A model generated the notes under the pieces. The model saw nothing but the letters and a program-made list of their open reading frames with translations. It did not search any database and was not told the origin of the DNA. Below, in pieces: positions 34,805 to 43,718 of a stretch of DNA of 64,000 nucleotides (the first letter of the stretch is position 1; each line of letters opens with the position of its first letter). The stretch lies in NCBI RefSeq assembly GCF_000373185.1, contig NZ_KB890684.1, positions 1-64,000 on the forward strand. Reading direction: 5' to 3'. This stretch comes from Segatella paludivivens DSM 17968 = JCM 13650 (lineage in GTDB: Bacteria > Bacteroidota > Bacteroidia > Bacteroidales > Bacteroidaceae). The position numbers were made by a program, and so were the translations under genes.

Positions 34805-34867
34805 TCTGGCGCTTGTGGTTTGCGGTGTAACAAATTATACCAATAACGATAAGCGCCAGAACTTTTT
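34805..34867 (+). terminator. terminator of rprXY
   Basis: TCTGGCGCTT (34805-34814) pairs perfectly with AAGCGCCAGA (34851-34860); inside, GGTGTAA and TTATACC form a second stem. A CTTTTT run follows. Confidence 0.7.
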
Positions 34868-34907
34868 GCCGATATTTGAAATAATTTGGTACAAAAGTGC
34901 TGAATTA

Positions 34908-34939
34908 TTTGTTTATATCATAAAAAAACAGTACTTTTG
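34908..34939 (+). promoter_or_regulatory. promoter of the rpsF-rpsR-rplI operon
   Basis: TTTG at 34908-34911 and TACTTTTG at 34932-34939 give the -33/-7 pair with 20-nt spacing. The implied leader of about 80 nt is long enough for the S6-S18 autoregulatory mRNA structure known in other bacteria, but I did not confirm such a fold. Confidence 0.7.
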
Positions 34940-35028
34940 CAGCGCATTTTGAGAAAAAGTCGATCATGACTTAGAAGATATGCATTTAAGTATTTAAATA
35001 ACAATTATTTTTTTAATTATTAATTAGT

Positions 35029-35373
35029 ATGAATCAATACGAAACCGTTTTCATTTTGACTCCCGTTTTGTCTGATGAACAGATGAAGGAAGCGGTCGCT
35101 AAATTCAAGCAGATTCTTACCGACAACGGTGCAGAAATCTTGAATGAAGAGGCTTGGGGACTCAAAAAAATGGCTTATGCCATTCAAAAGAAATCAACAG
35201 GCTTCTACTGTCTAGTTGAGTTTAAGGCTGAGCCTACCGTTATCGATACTCTCGAAACAGGCTACCGCCGTGATGAGAAAGTTATCCGTCACATGACTGT
35301 ACGTCTTGACAAGTATGCAGCAGCTTATGCTGAGAAGCGTAGAAATAAACTAGGTAAAAAAGAGGAGGCTTAA
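35029..35373 (+). CDS. rpsF: 30S ribosomal protein S6
   Basis: A 114-residue bS6. It begins [18 protein letters not shown] and has the family core [20 protein letters not shown] and [13 protein letters not shown], with a basic C-terminal tail. S6 binds with S18 on the platform of the 30S subunit. It heads a conserved operon; rpsR starts 2 nt after its stop. Confidence 0.97.
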   Translation: MNQYETVFILTPVLSDEQMKEAVAKFKQILTDNGAEILNEEAWGLKKMAYAIQKKSTGFYCLVEFKAEPTVIDTLETGYRRDEKVIRHMTVRLDKYAAAYAEKRRNKLGKKEEA

Positions 35374-35375
35374 TT

Positions 35376-35648
35376 ATGGCAGATCAGAAAAATTCAGAAA
35401 TCCGTTATTTGACAGCTCCTTCTATCGATACCCGTAAGAAGAAGTATTGTCGTTTTAAGAAGAGTGGTATCAAGTATATCGACTATAAGGATCCAGAGTT
35501 CTTGAAGAAATTCTTGAACGAGCAGGGTAAAATCCTTCCTCGTCGTATCACAGGAACATCTTTGAAGTATCAGCGTCGTGTAGCTCAGGCTGTTAAGCGT
35601 GCTCGCCAGATAGCTTTGCTTCCATATGTAACCGATTTGATGAAATAA
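35376..35648 (+). CDS. rpsR: 30S ribosomal protein S18
   Basis: A 90-residue bS18. The core [19 protein letters not shown], then [20 protein letters not shown] and [12 protein letters not shown] is diagnostic. A short N-terminal extension ([14 protein letters not shown]) is typical of Bacteroidota. It sits between rpsF and rplI. Confidence 0.97.
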   Translation: MADQKNSEIRYLTAPSIDTRKKKYCRFKKSGIKYIDYKDPEFLKKFLNEQGKILPRRITGTSLKYQRRVAQAVKRARQIALLPYVTDLMK

Positions 35649-35668
35649 TTTAAGGAGGAATAGACAAT

Positions 35669-36178
35669 ATGGAGATTATACTTAAAGAAGATATCATCGG
35701 TCTTGGATACAAGAACGATATTTTAAATGTAAAGAGTGGTTACGGTCGTAACTATCTTATCCCAACAGGTAAAGCTATTATCGCTTCTGCTTCTGCAAAG
35801 AAAATGCTTGCAGAGGACTTGAGACAGCAGGCACATAAGATTGCAGCTATCAAGGCTGAAGCAGTAAAGAAGGGTGAGGCTTTGAATAGCGTTGCTCTTG
35901 TTATCGCTGCTAAGGTTAGTACTACAGGTGCTCTTTATGGTTCTGTAACTACTGCAACCGTAGCTGACGAGCTTGCAAAGAAGGGTATTGAAGTTGATCG
36001 TAAGATCATCACAATGCACGACATCAAGAAAGTTGGTGAGTTTGAGGCAACTATTCACTTCCACAAGGAAGTTGAAATCAAAGTTCCTGTAACTGTTGTT
36101 TCAGAGAACGCTCCTAAAGCTGCTAAAGAGGCTCCTGCACAGGAAGCTCCTAAGGCTGAGGAAGCTGCCGCAGAATAA
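35669..36178 (+). CDS. rplI: 50S ribosomal protein L9
   Basis: A 169-residue bL9. The N-terminal domain reads MEIILKEDIIGLGYKNDILN, then VKSGYGRNYLIPTGKA, followed by the long connecting helix and the C-terminal domain with LYGSVTTATVADELAKKGI. An Ala/Glu/Pro-rich tail of about 20 residues extends beyond the usual end. A strong AAGGAGG sits 10 nt upstream, one of the few good Shine-Dalgarno sequences in the window. Confidence 0.97.
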   Translation: MEIILKEDIIGLGYKNDILNVKSGYGRNYLIPTGKAIIASASAKKMLAEDLRQQAHKIAAIKAEAVKKGEALNSVALVIAAKVSTTGALYGSVTTATVADELAKKGIEVDRKIITMHDIKKVGEFEATIHFHKEVEIKVPVTVVSENAPKAAKEAPAQEAPKAEEAAAE

Positions 36179-36220
36179 TATTGTAGTAATATACTATTGC
36201 ACTGTAAAGCAAATTTATAT

Positions 36221-36256
36221 AAATCCCGAAAGCTATATTGCTTTTGGGATTTTTTG
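36221..36256 (+). terminator. terminator of the rpsF operon
   Basis: AAATCCCGAAAGC pairs with GCTTTTGGGATTT (one G-T pair) and is followed by TTTT, 43 nt after the rplI stop. Confidence 0.85.
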
Positions 36257-36338
36257 TGCTTTATGCCAAATTAATTATTACAAAGGTAGTTAAGAACCAT
36301 TTTTTTATTATATAGTTCTTGCTTTGCGTTTTTTTTTG

Positions 36339-36346
36339 TAATTTTG
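36339..36346 (+). promoter_or_regulatory. -7 promoter box of fabD
   Basis: TAATTTTG matches the consensus, 38 nt before the ATG. Confidence 0.6.
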
Positions 36347-36384
36347 CAGAACATATATATAATTATAATTAAACTAAGAAAATA

Positions 36385-37272
36385 ATGAAAGCATTTGTAT
36401 TCCCTGGTCAGGGATCTCAGTTTGTAGGTATGGGCAAAGACCTATATGATAATAATTCTCTTGCAAAAGAACTTTTCGATAAAGCTGATGAAATTCTAGG
36501 CTTTAAAATTACCGATACAATGTTTGCTGGTACTGATGAAGACCTAAAGCAAACTAATGTTACACAGCCAGCTGTATTCTTGCACAGCGTAATCTCTGCT
36601 TTGTGCATGGGCGAAGACTTTAAACCAGAAATGGTTGCAGGTCATTCACTAGGTGAATTTTCAGCTCTTGTTGCAGCAGGTGCATTGAGTTTTGAAGATG
36701 GTTTGAAGCTTGTTGCAGCACGTGCAAATGCAATGCAGAAAGCATGTGAGGCTAATCCTGGAACTATGGCTGCTATTATCGGTTTGCCAGACGAAAAGGT
36801 TGAAGAAATATGCAGCGAGGTAAGCACAGAAGGTAACATCGTTGTTGCTGCAAACTACAACTGCCCAGGTCAGCTTGTTATTTCTGGTAACATGGACGCA
36901 ATTAATATTGCATGCGAGAAGTTGAAGGAAGCTGGCGCAAAGCGTGCTCTCCCTCTAAAGGTTGGTGGAGCTTTCCACTCACCACTTATGCAACCAGCAA
37001 AGGACGAACTTCAGGCTGCTATTGAAGCAACAACATTCAAAGCACCTAAATGTCCTGTTTATCAGAATGTTGATGGCAAGTCTCACTCTGATTCAGAAGA
37101 AATAAAGAGTAATCTTATCGCACAGTTGACAAGTTCAGTAAGATGGACTTCAAGTGTACAAGCTATGATTGCTGCCGGTGCTACTGATTTTACTGAGTGT
37201 GGTCCAGGTAAGGCTCTTCAGGGCATGATTGGACGCATCGATAAAAATGTTAGTGCGCATGGCATTGCATAA
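36385..37272 (+). CDS. fabD: malonyl-CoA:ACP transacylase
   Basis: A 295-residue FabD. It begins KAFVFPGQGSQFVGMGKDLY and has the catalytic Ser in AGHSLGEFSALVAAG near 93, and the His in the GGAFHSPLM motif near 200. It loads malonate onto acyl carrier protein for fatty acid synthesis. The next gene starts on its last base (TAATG overlap), so the two are coupled. Confidence 0.95.
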   Translation: MKAFVFPGQGSQFVGMGKDLYDNNSLAKELFDKADEILGFKITDTMFAGTDEDLKQTNVTQPAVFLHSVISALCMGEDFKPEMVAGHSLGEFSALVAAGALSFEDGLKLVAARANAMQKACEANPGTMAAIIGLPDEKVEEICSEVSTEGNIVVAANYNCPGQLVISGNMDAINIACEKLKEAGAKRALPLKVGGAFHSPLMQPAKDELQAAIEATTFKAPKCPVYQNVDGKSHSDSEEIKSNLIAQLTSSVRWTSSVQAMIAAGATDFTECGPGKALQGMIGRIDKNVSAHGIA

Positions 37273-39416
37273 TGAAGGATAAGATAACAATATATCAGGT
37301 ACTTCCCAGACTTTTCGGCAATCGTAATAGAGTTCTAAAAGAATTCGGCACGATTGCCGAAAATGGTTGTGGGAAGTTTAATTATTTTGATGAGTCTGTA
37401 TTAAAGCGAATACATAATATGGGATTTAACCATATTTGGTTTACAGGTGTCATTCGCCATGCTACACAGACTGATTATTCTTCATACGGTATTCCTGTTC
37501 AGCATCCTGAAATAGTAAAAGGAAAGGCCGGTTCTCCTTATGCGATAACAGACTATTATGATGTGGATCCTGACTTGGCTCAGGATGTTGACAAAAGAAT
37601 GTCTGAATGGGAAAATTTGATTAAGCGAACGCACAATGCGGGCATGAAAGTTATAATGGACTTTGTGCCGAATCATGTTGCACGCGAGTATAAGTCGATA
37701 TGTAAGCCTTTAGGAATACGTGACCTAGGAGAAGATGATGACGTAACGATTAATTTTTCGACTAACAATAATTTCTATTATTGTGACGGTCAGTCATTGG
37801 ATTTGAGTGATGTTTCTGTAGCTACTAACTATGTTGAAAATCCCGCAAAAGCTACCGGAAATGATAAGTTTACATCTAAACCTTATGTAAACGACTGGTA
37901 TGAAACCATTAAACTGAACTATGGTATAGACTATTGTGACGCTGGAGGGCGCAGTCGCCATTTCAATCCAATTCCAAATACTTGGGTTAAGATGACAGAT
38001 ATACTATTGTTTTGGGCTTCAAAAGGCGTTGACGGTTTCAGATGCGATATGGCTGAAATGGTTCCTACTGAATTTTGGAACTATTCAATAAATATAGTAA
38101 AGAAGAAATATCCTAAAGTTATTTTTATCGGTGAGGTGTATGATACAAACCTTTATCGCACTTATATAGCTAATGGCTTTGACTATCTGTACGATAAGGT
38201 AGGAATGTATGACTGTTTAAGATCTATCATTAGGGATGAACGCCCTGCTTCAGCTCTTACTTATGAGTGGCAGAATACTGATGATATACACGATCATTTG
38301 CTTTATTTCCTTGAAAATCATGACGAACAGAGAATAGCCAGTGATTATTATGCCGGTGATGGGTATAAGGCTGTTCCTGCAGCTATGGTGAGCATACTGA
38401 TGCGTAGTAATCCTTTCATGCTTTATAGCGGACAGGAATTTGGCGAGAAAGGTATGGACAAGGAAGGCTTCAGTGGAAAAGACGGAAGAACATCTATCTT
38501 TGATTACTGGGCACCAGATACATTGAGCCGTGGATATTCTGATCGCAGATTGATGACGGCTGCTGAAAAGCAATTGGCTATATCGTATAGGCATTTGTTG
38601 CTTATTGCGAATAGTGAGGATGCTATGCGTGAAGGTGATTTCTTTGATTTGATGTATGTTAATCCAAACAGACCTACATTTAATACACGACGCGAGTTTG
38701 CGTTTCTGCGCAGTAAGGATGACACTGTAATTCTTGTTGTAGCAAACTTCTCTTCTCAGGAAATACTCACGGATGTTGTAATTCCTTCACATGCTTTTGA
38801 TTTCTGCAAAATCCCCGAAAGAAAATTTATGCTGTTTGATTTGTTTTCTGACGAAAGTATATTGGCAGACTTCAAGCGAGATGGGGCGATATCCATAAAA
38901 GTTCCTGCCTATGGTGGCAGAGTATATAAATTCAGTACGAAGATGAATAATAATGACTATATATTCAATGAGCATAACAAGGATGAATTTCCTCCTGCTC
39001 ATACTGCTGAACATCTGCTTAACCAGTTGATGATTCGCATGTTTCGATGTGAAAGAAGCAGAAATGCCCACATTGAACGCAAAAAGAGTAAGATCAGCTA
39101 TGTTCTGGATCATAAGCCTTCACGTCAGGAAGAACATGAGATAGAACGCAAGATGAATATGCTGATTGATGAAGACATTGATATCAGATATGAATATGTG
39201 GACAGATATCATATTCCTGATGATATACAGATCGACAGATTACCAGAGGATGCATCAGAAATGCTTCGTATTGTGAGAATTGGTGATTATGATGCATGTC
39301 CTTGTATAGGCAAGCACGTAAGGTCAACATCACAGATAGGAAGGTTTGAACTTTTAGGCACTAATTGGGATGAGATGACTCATACATTTAGAATTCGCTT
39401 TAAAGTTGTGCAATAA
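37272..39416 (+). CDS. GH13-family alpha-amylase-like enzyme
   Basis: A 714-residue GH13 enzyme without a signal peptide, so cytoplasmic. The four amylase regions are present: MDFVPNHV, GFRCDMAEM (nucleophile Asp), IGEVYD (acid/base Glu) and LENHDEQRIAS (transition-state Asp). After the barrel and beta-domain (to about 555) there is an extra C-terminal region of about 150 residues, rich in charge (ERKKSKISYVLDHKPSRQEE), not recognised. It probably acts on internal glycogen or maltodextrin. Overlap with fabD is unusual and may only reflect shared expression. Confidence 0.85.
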   Translation: MKDKITIYQVLPRLFGNRNRVLKEFGTIAENGCGKFNYFDESVLKRIHNMGFNHIWFTGVIRHATQTDYSSYGIPVQHPEIVKGKAGSPYAITDYYDVDPDLAQDVDKRMSEWENLIKRTHNAGMKVIMDFVPNHVAREYKSICKPLGIRDLGEDDDVTINFSTNNNFYYCDGQSLDLSDVSVATNYVENPAKATGNDKFTSKPYVNDWYETIKLNYGIDYCDAGGRSRHFNPIPNTWVKMTDILLFWASKGVDGFRCDMAEMVPTEFWNYSINIVKKKYPKVIFIGEVYDTNLYRTYIANGFDYLYDKVGMYDCLRSIIRDERPASALTYEWQNTDDIHDHLLYFLENHDEQRIASDYYAGDGYKAVPAAMVSILMRSNPFMLYSGQEFGEKGMDKEGFSGKDGRTSIFDYWAPDTLSRGYSDRRLMTAAEKQLAISYRHLLLIANSEDAMREGDFFDLMYVNPNRPTFNTRREFAFLRSKDDTVILVVANFSSQEILTDVVIPSHAFDFCKIPERKFMLFDLFSDESILADFKRDGAISIKVPAYGGRVYKFSTKMNNNDYIFNEHNKDEFPPAHTAEHLLNQLMIRMFRCERSRNAHIERKKSKISYVLDHKPSRQEEHEIERKMNMLIDEDIDIRYEYVDRYHIPDDIQIDRLPEDASEMLRIVRIGDYDACPCIGKHVRSTSQIGRFELLGTNWDEMTHTFRIRFKVVQ

Positions 39417-39428
39417 AGAAGTTTATAC

Positions 39429-39470
39429 AAAATGATGTTTTCTTTGTCAAAAGGGGAACATCATTTTTTT
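39429..39470 (+). terminator. terminator of fabD-GH13
   Basis: AAAATGATGTT pairs perfectly with AACATCATTTT and is followed by a T-run, just after the GH13 stop. Confidence 0.8.
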
Positions 39471-39487
39471 ATGTCATAATTTTTAGT

Positions 39488-39495
39488 TTACTTTG
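39488..39495 (+). promoter_or_regulatory. probable -7 box of the kinase-AraC fusion gene
   Basis: TTACTTTG differs from TAnnTTTG in one position and ends 20 nt before the ATG. Confidence 0.4.
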
Positions 39496-39515
39496 CAATG
39501 TAATCATATTATTAT

Positions 39516-40457
39516 ATGGAGAAATATACCATTTTGACCATTACTGGTAGTGACAGCACAGGAGGTTCCGGTGTTCAGGCTGATATTAAAACCATATCTG
39601 CTCTGGGCGGCTATGCGCTTTCGGCTATTACTTCCATAACTGTTCAGAATACTTTGGGTATTCAGCAATTTTATGATGTTCCCGGAACAATAGTTTCTGG
39701 GCAGATAGAAGCTATTATTAATGATATCAAATTAGATGTAATCAAAGTTGGTATGATAAGGAATAACAGCACGTTGCAAGCTGTTGTTGAAGCAATAGTT
39801 AAGTATGGACCAAAGTATGTTGTATATGACCCGATAGTTTATTCCAGTCTTGGTGAAAAATTGATGACTACTGAAGTCATAGAAAGTATTCGTCAGAAAC
39901 TTTTGCCATTATGTTCGCTGATTATCATACGTAAAAAAGATTTTGATGTTGTTGTTGGTGACAACAAAGAAGCTAATGTATATTTCTTGGATGATAATGG
40001 CATGCATGGTATGGCAAATACATTCTCAAGTGCCGTATCACTGTATCTAAGTAAAGGTTTTTCTATTGAGGATTCTATCTCTAAAGCAAAGAATTACGTT
40101 AATCAGCAACAGGTTATTACAAGTGATTTGAAGGGTAGAAGTAGTGAACTTTATAATGATTTTTTGGATTACATAGAACAGTATCATACATCAAATAGTG
40201 ATGTTGCATTTTATGCTGATTGCCTGAATGTAAGCAGTAGATATCTCGCACAGGTCTGTAAAAAGATAGCTGATAAATCACCAAAGACTATTATTGATGA
40301 TTTTCTTATTGATAAGATTTGTGCCAAGTTAAAGACTTCTACAGACACTATACAGCAGGTGGCTTATGAATTTGGATTCTTGAGTCAGGCACATTTTGCA
40401 AAATTCTTCCGTAAGATGAAGGGAGAATCACCTAGTGATTATAGAAAAAATATATAA
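39516..40457 (+). CDS. ThiD/PdxK-fold pseudokinase fused to AraC-type DNA-binding domain
   Basis: A 313-residue fusion. Residues 1-205 resemble ThiD/pyridoxal kinases: the substrate side is well kept ([18 protein letters not shown] at 9-26 and [11 protein letters not shown] near 41-51). The catalytic side is degraded. Where ThiD has GTGC and PdxK GTGD, this has G165-M-A-N ([18 protein letters not shown]), and the ATP-binding stretch before it is much shortened. Residues about 215-313 are an AraC double helix-turn-helix ([42 protein letters not shown]). It is encoded 5 nt upstream of pdxS-pdxT. I infer a regulator of PLP synthesis that senses a vitamin through a dead kinase fold. A weakly active kinase is the alternative. 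Confidence 0.8.
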   Translation: MEKYTILTITGSDSTGGSGVQADIKTISALGGYALSAITSITVQNTLGIQQFYDVPGTIVSGQIEAIINDIKLDVIKVGMIRNNSTLQAVVEAIVKYGPKYVVYDPIVYSSLGEKLMTTEVIESIRQKLLPLCSLIIIRKKDFDVVVGDNKEANVYFLDDNGMHGMANTFSSAVSLYLSKGFSIEDSISKAKNYVNQQQVITSDLKGRSSELYNDFLDYIEQYHTSNSDVAFYADCLNVSSRYLAQVCKKIADKSPKTIIDDFLIDKICAKLKTSTDTIQQVAYEFGFLSQAHFAKFFRKMKGESPSDYRKNI

Positions 40458-40462
40458 AGATT

Positions 40463-41338
40463 ATGAATGAAAAGAGACAAGAATTAAATCGCAATTTGGC
40501 TCAGATGCTAAAGGGTGGTGTTATCATGGATGTTACAACTCCTGAACAGGCCAAGATTGCAGAGGCAGCTGGTGCATGTGCTGTTATGGCACTTGAAAGA
40601 ATACCTGCTGATATTAGAGCAGCTGGTGGTGTGTCAAGAATGAGCGATCCAAAGATGGTTAAGGGTATTCAGGAAGCTGTTTCAATCCCAGTAATGGCTA
40701 AGTGCAGAATAGGACATGTTGCCGAAGCCCAGATTCTTCAAGCAATAGAAATTGATTATATTGATGAGAGTGAAGTTCTTTCACCTGCTGATAATGTATA
40801 TCATATAGATAAGACTAAGTTTGACGTTCCATTTGTTTGTGGAGCAAAGAATTTGGGCGAAGCCCTGAGACGTATTTCTGAAGGTGCCACAATGATAAGA
40901 ACTAAAGGCGAGCCGGGAACTGGTGATGTAGTTCAGGCTGTGACACACATGCGTCAGATTCAGAAAGAAATGCGTAATCTCACAGCTACTAGCGAAGATG
41001 AACTGTTTGAGGCTGCTAAGCAATTACAGGTACCTTACGAACTAGTTAAGTTTGTTCATGATAATGGTAAATTGCCTGTTGTGAATTTTGCTGCTGGTGG
41101 TGTTGCAACTCCTGCTGATGCTGCGTTAATGATGCAGCTTGGCGCTGAAGGTGTGTTTGTAGGAAGTGGAATCTTTAAGAGTGGAAACCCTGCAAAGCGT
41201 GCCGCTGCAATTGTAAAGGCTGTAACCAACTACAACGATCCAAAGATGTTGGCTGAATTAAGCTGTGACTTAGGTGAAGCAATGGTTGGTATAAATGAAC
41301 AGGAAATAAAACTCCTGATGGCAGAACGCGGTAAATAA
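40463..41338 (+). CDS. pdxS: pyridoxal 5'-phosphate synthase, PdxS subunit
   Basis: A 291-residue PdxS. The family start [20 protein letters not shown] is clear; the catalytic Lys is in [15 protein letters not shown] near 80, and [18 protein letters not shown] and [20 protein letters not shown] follow. With PdxT it makes PLP from ribose 5-phosphate, glyceraldehyde 3-phosphate and glutamine-derived ammonia. It sits between the fusion regulator (5 nt) and pdxT (overlap of one base). Confidence 0.97.
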   Translation: MNEKRQELNRNLAQMLKGGVIMDVTTPEQAKIAEAAGACAVMALERIPADIRAAGGVSRMSDPKMVKGIQEAVSIPVMAKCRIGHVAEAQILQAIEIDYIDESEVLSPADNVYHIDKTKFDVPFVCGAKNLGEALRRISEGATMIRTKGEPGTGDVVQAVTHMRQIQKEMRNLTATSEDELFEAAKQLQVPYELVKFVHDNGKLPVVNFAAGGVATPADAALMMQLGAEGVFVGSGIFKSGNPAKRAAAIVKAVTNYNDPKMLAELSCDLGEAMVGINEQEIKLLMAERGK

Positions 41339-41907
41339 TGAAAATAGGTGTTCTTGCATTACAAGGAGCTTTTATAGAGCATGAACGCATCTTGAACAAA
41401 ATAGGTGTAGACAGCTTTGAAATCCGTAACATAAAGGACTGGTCACGTGAAAAGGACGGACTGATTATTCCCGGAGGTGAAAGTACTACACAGTTTAAGT
41501 TGCTTAATGAACTGGAACTCCTTGAACCGATAAAGAATGATATAGAGAGCGGACTGCCAGTATTTGGAACATGTGCCGGTCTTATATTATTAGCTAAGAC
41601 GGTTGAAAATGAAGACTTTGACAGAATTTCAACAATGGATATTAATGTCTGCAGAAATGCGTATGGTAGACAGCTTGGAAGTTTTTATACTGAAGATATG
41701 TTTGCCGGCAATAAGATTCCGATGACTTTTATTCGGGCACCATATATAAAAGGTGTGGGCAAAGATGTCGAAGTATTGTCGAATGTTGATAATCACATTG
41801 TTGCTGCCAGAGAGAGAAACCAATTGGTTACGTCTTTTCATCCAGAACTAAATGAATCGACATTTGTTCATGAGTATTTCATAAACATGGTCACAAATAA
41901 GAAATAA
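41338..41907 (+). CDS. pdxT: pyridoxal 5'-phosphate synthase glutaminase, PdxT subunit
   Basis: A 189-residue class I glutaminase. It begins [18 protein letters not shown], has [11 protein letters not shown], the nucleophile Cys in [13 protein letters not shown] near 80, and the His-Glu pair in SFHPELNE near the end. It feeds ammonia to PdxS. Its ATG overlaps the pdxS stop (TAATG), so the two are translationally coupled. Confidence 0.97.
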   Translation: MKIGVLALQGAFIEHERILNKIGVDSFEIRNIKDWSREKDGLIIPGGESTTQFKLLNELELLEPIKNDIESGLPVFGTCAGLILLAKTVENEDFDRISTMDINVCRNAYGRQLGSFYTEDMFAGNKIPMTFIRAPYIKGVGKDVEVLSNVDNHIVAARERNQLVTSFHPELNESTFVHEYFINMVTNKK

Positions 41908-41911
41908 CAAT

Positions 41912-41955
41912 AAAAAAAAGTCTGCCGTAATATATTATACGACAGACTTTTTTAT
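41912..41955. terminator. bidirectional terminator between pdxT and the M64 gene
   Basis: AAAAGTCTG-C-CGTA pairs with TACG-A-CAGACTTTT with an A-run on the left and a T-run on the right, so it can stop transcription from both convergent genes. Confidence 0.85.
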
Positions 41956-41968
41956 TTTTACTTTATAT

Positions 41969-43246
41969 TTATTTTTCTGTATAGAAATTAATAATTCTGG
42001 TAATTGCACGGCGGCAAACAGGGCAGAATTCAGGATATTCGTTTGTTCTCATTCTACAGTCGAACATAGGACGATACACACCTTTCACGGCATATCCACC
42101 ACCTTCAAATACTCCTACCTGCTTTTTAGTCTTTTCGTTTATAGGTGTAGGAATCTTCGTTTTATGTGAAATCATATCTTCCCATTTTCCATGAAAATCA
42201 GTTAGGGTAGTGAGGTTCGGTTCCCACGGTTCTACATCTTTAGGGTACATAGGAATAAGTTCAAAATCATATCCATATTCATCACCAAGTCCTGCAAAGC
42301 TATGTCCGAATTCATGCACTACAACTGGTTTAGTACGTGGATTGTGAGCGGTAGTGAGATTATATGAATTAAGAACGCCACCACCACCATAACGTGAAGA
42401 GTTAACTAGTACTATGATGTGCTCGTAAGGAATTCCTGCGAGCCAATCATGCAGGTCTTCAAGATTTAGTGTAGTCAAATACCTTTCACTGTAAAATGTA
42501 TCAAAATGACTGCTAAGTGCGGTCTTCTTCCATATTCCTTTACCTGGTTCACTAGTACCGCTTTCTATAGAAGGAGCTTCAACAGCAACGATGCTGAATT
42601 TTGATTTCAAACTTTTAAATGGTTCGTAATAGAATAATGATTCTACAGCTTTATTCACATCATCTACAAATGTTTTCATTTCGCTATTCCTGTAACCTTC
42701 AGCTACATAAGCAATGTGAATACAGTTAGATGTATCTTCTGGTTGCAGAATATTTATAAATTTTGTGCGATCCTTGAATCCTATTTTTCGTATCAATATA
42801 TCTGTAGGAACTACCTGATGCGTGAAGGTTGACATTATCTCTCGTCTGTTGTTTCTTAAATCAACAGTGATGTCAACAGTATCTTTTGGCATCGGCACGA
42901 TGAAAACATTTTGAAAACTCTTACTTGTCGTCTTTGCTTCATCGTAAGAAAGCCATTCCTGAAATAAAGTTGAGAAAGAGTTCTTGTATATTGTTTTATG
43001 TGATTTATGATCACGTACGGTAATCTGTCCGTTACCTTCAACAGGTATTTCAGAAAGTTTGTTTCGTTTTCCATACCAACGTGGAGAACAGTTTAGCTTG
43101 TCAATGCTTATGTGCTGTTGTTTTGCGTCTCCAGAGAAGATATAGTCTATACGCAATGTACTATCATTGAAGTATTCATCAAATTTCTGTGAATAAGAAT
43201 GAATACAAAAAGCAAATGCAAAAAGCAATAATATGTTTTTTTTCAT
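41969..43246 (-). CDS. M64-family (IgA peptidase-like) metallopeptidase
   Basis: A 425-residue secreted protein with signal peptide MKKNILLLFAFAFCIHSYS. The zinc site is VVHEFGHSFAGLGDEYG near 315, the HExxHxxxGLxDE form typical of M64. The N-terminal part (about 25-150) is a beta-rich domain found with these peptidases, and four Cys are near the end (FDCRMRTNEYPEFCPVCRRA). The named family includes the IgA protease of Clostridium ramosum; the actual target here is unknown. It overlaps folK by 4 nt. Confidence 0.85.
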   Translation of the reverse strand: MKKNILLLFAFAFCIHSYSQKFDEYFNDSTLRIDYIFSGDAKQQHISIDKLNCSPRWYGKRNKLSEIPVEGNGQITVRDHKSHKTIYKNSFSTLFQEWLSYDEAKTTSKSFQNVFIVPMPKDTVDITVDLRNNRREIMSTFTHQVVPTDILIRKIGFKDRTKFINILQPEDTSNCIHIAYVAEGYRNSEMKTFVDDVNKAVESLFYYEPFKSLKSKFSIVAVEAPSIESGTSEPGKGIWKKTALSSHFDTFYSERYLTTLNLEDLHDWLAGIPYEHIIVLVNSSRYGGGGVLNSYNLTTAHNPRTKPVVVHEFGHSFAGLGDEYGYDFELIPMYPKDVEPWEPNLTTLTDFHGKWEDMISHKTKIPTPINEKTKKQVGVFEGGGYAVKGVYRPMFDCRMRTNEYPEFCPVCRRAITRIINFYTEK

Positions 43247-43620
43247 TTTATGTTGATGTTAAGTTCTTTAAGTAATTGTATTATATATGGTCTTTTCCAA
43301 TCATCGTTGTGCAGGATAGTGTTACCATACTTTAATATATCGACATCCATAATTACTTTACCGCATTTGCGCTTTTCAATTGTGTTGCCACATAAATCTT
43401 CGATATCCTTAAGAGAGGATAACACAGAGTTTAAATCAAATGATGTTTCGGCAATGGCGATACAGTTTATGAATTTTTCAGACTTTATATTAATTGGATC
43501 CGTCCATATTTCAGATGAAAATTCAGTCGTCTCAAAAACAGACGAAAGCTGTTGTTTTGCTTTTGCAATATTTATCTGCGGCTCAAAGTTAGACCCAAAA
43601 GCTATTATTAATTTTGTCAT
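43243..43620 (-). CDS. folK: FolK-like HPPK (pterin pyrophosphokinase)
   Basis: A short protein of 125 residues starting MTKLIIAFGSNFEPQINIA, like the N-terminus of HPPK. The pattern EKRKCGKVIMDVDILKYGN corresponds to the FolK site with R-x-x-x-G-x-x-MDxDxL. FolK adds pyrophosphate to 6-hydroxymethyl-dihydropterin in folate synthesis. At 125 residues it is shorter than most (about 150-160), so part of the C-terminal loop is missing. A start three codons upstream is possible. Confidence 0.75.
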   Translation of the reverse strand: MTKLIIAFGSNFEPQINIAKAKQQLSSVFETTEFSSEIWTDPINIKSEKFINCIAIAETSFDLNSVLSSLKDIEDLCGNTIEKRKCGKVIMDVDILKYGNTILHNDDWKRPYIIQLLKELNINIK

Positions 43621-43633
43621 GTCAAACATAAAG

Positions 43634-43641
43634 CAAAATTA
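43634..43641 (-). promoter_or_regulatory. -7 promoter box of folK-M64
   Basis: TAATTTTG on the minus strand, 13 nt upstream of the ATG at 43620. Confidence 0.55.
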
Positions 43642-43692
43642 CTAATAATTATTAAAGCTACCGTTTTTTTTTGTATTTTTTATGATATTTCG

Positions 43693-43700
43693 TAATTTTG
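43693..43700 (+). promoter_or_regulatory. -7 promoter box of the glucosaminidase gene
   Basis: TAATTTTG, 18 nt before the ATG at 43719. Together with 43634-43641 it makes a compact divergent promoter region. Confidence 0.6.
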
Positions 43701-43718
43701 TAGAATATACATATTATT

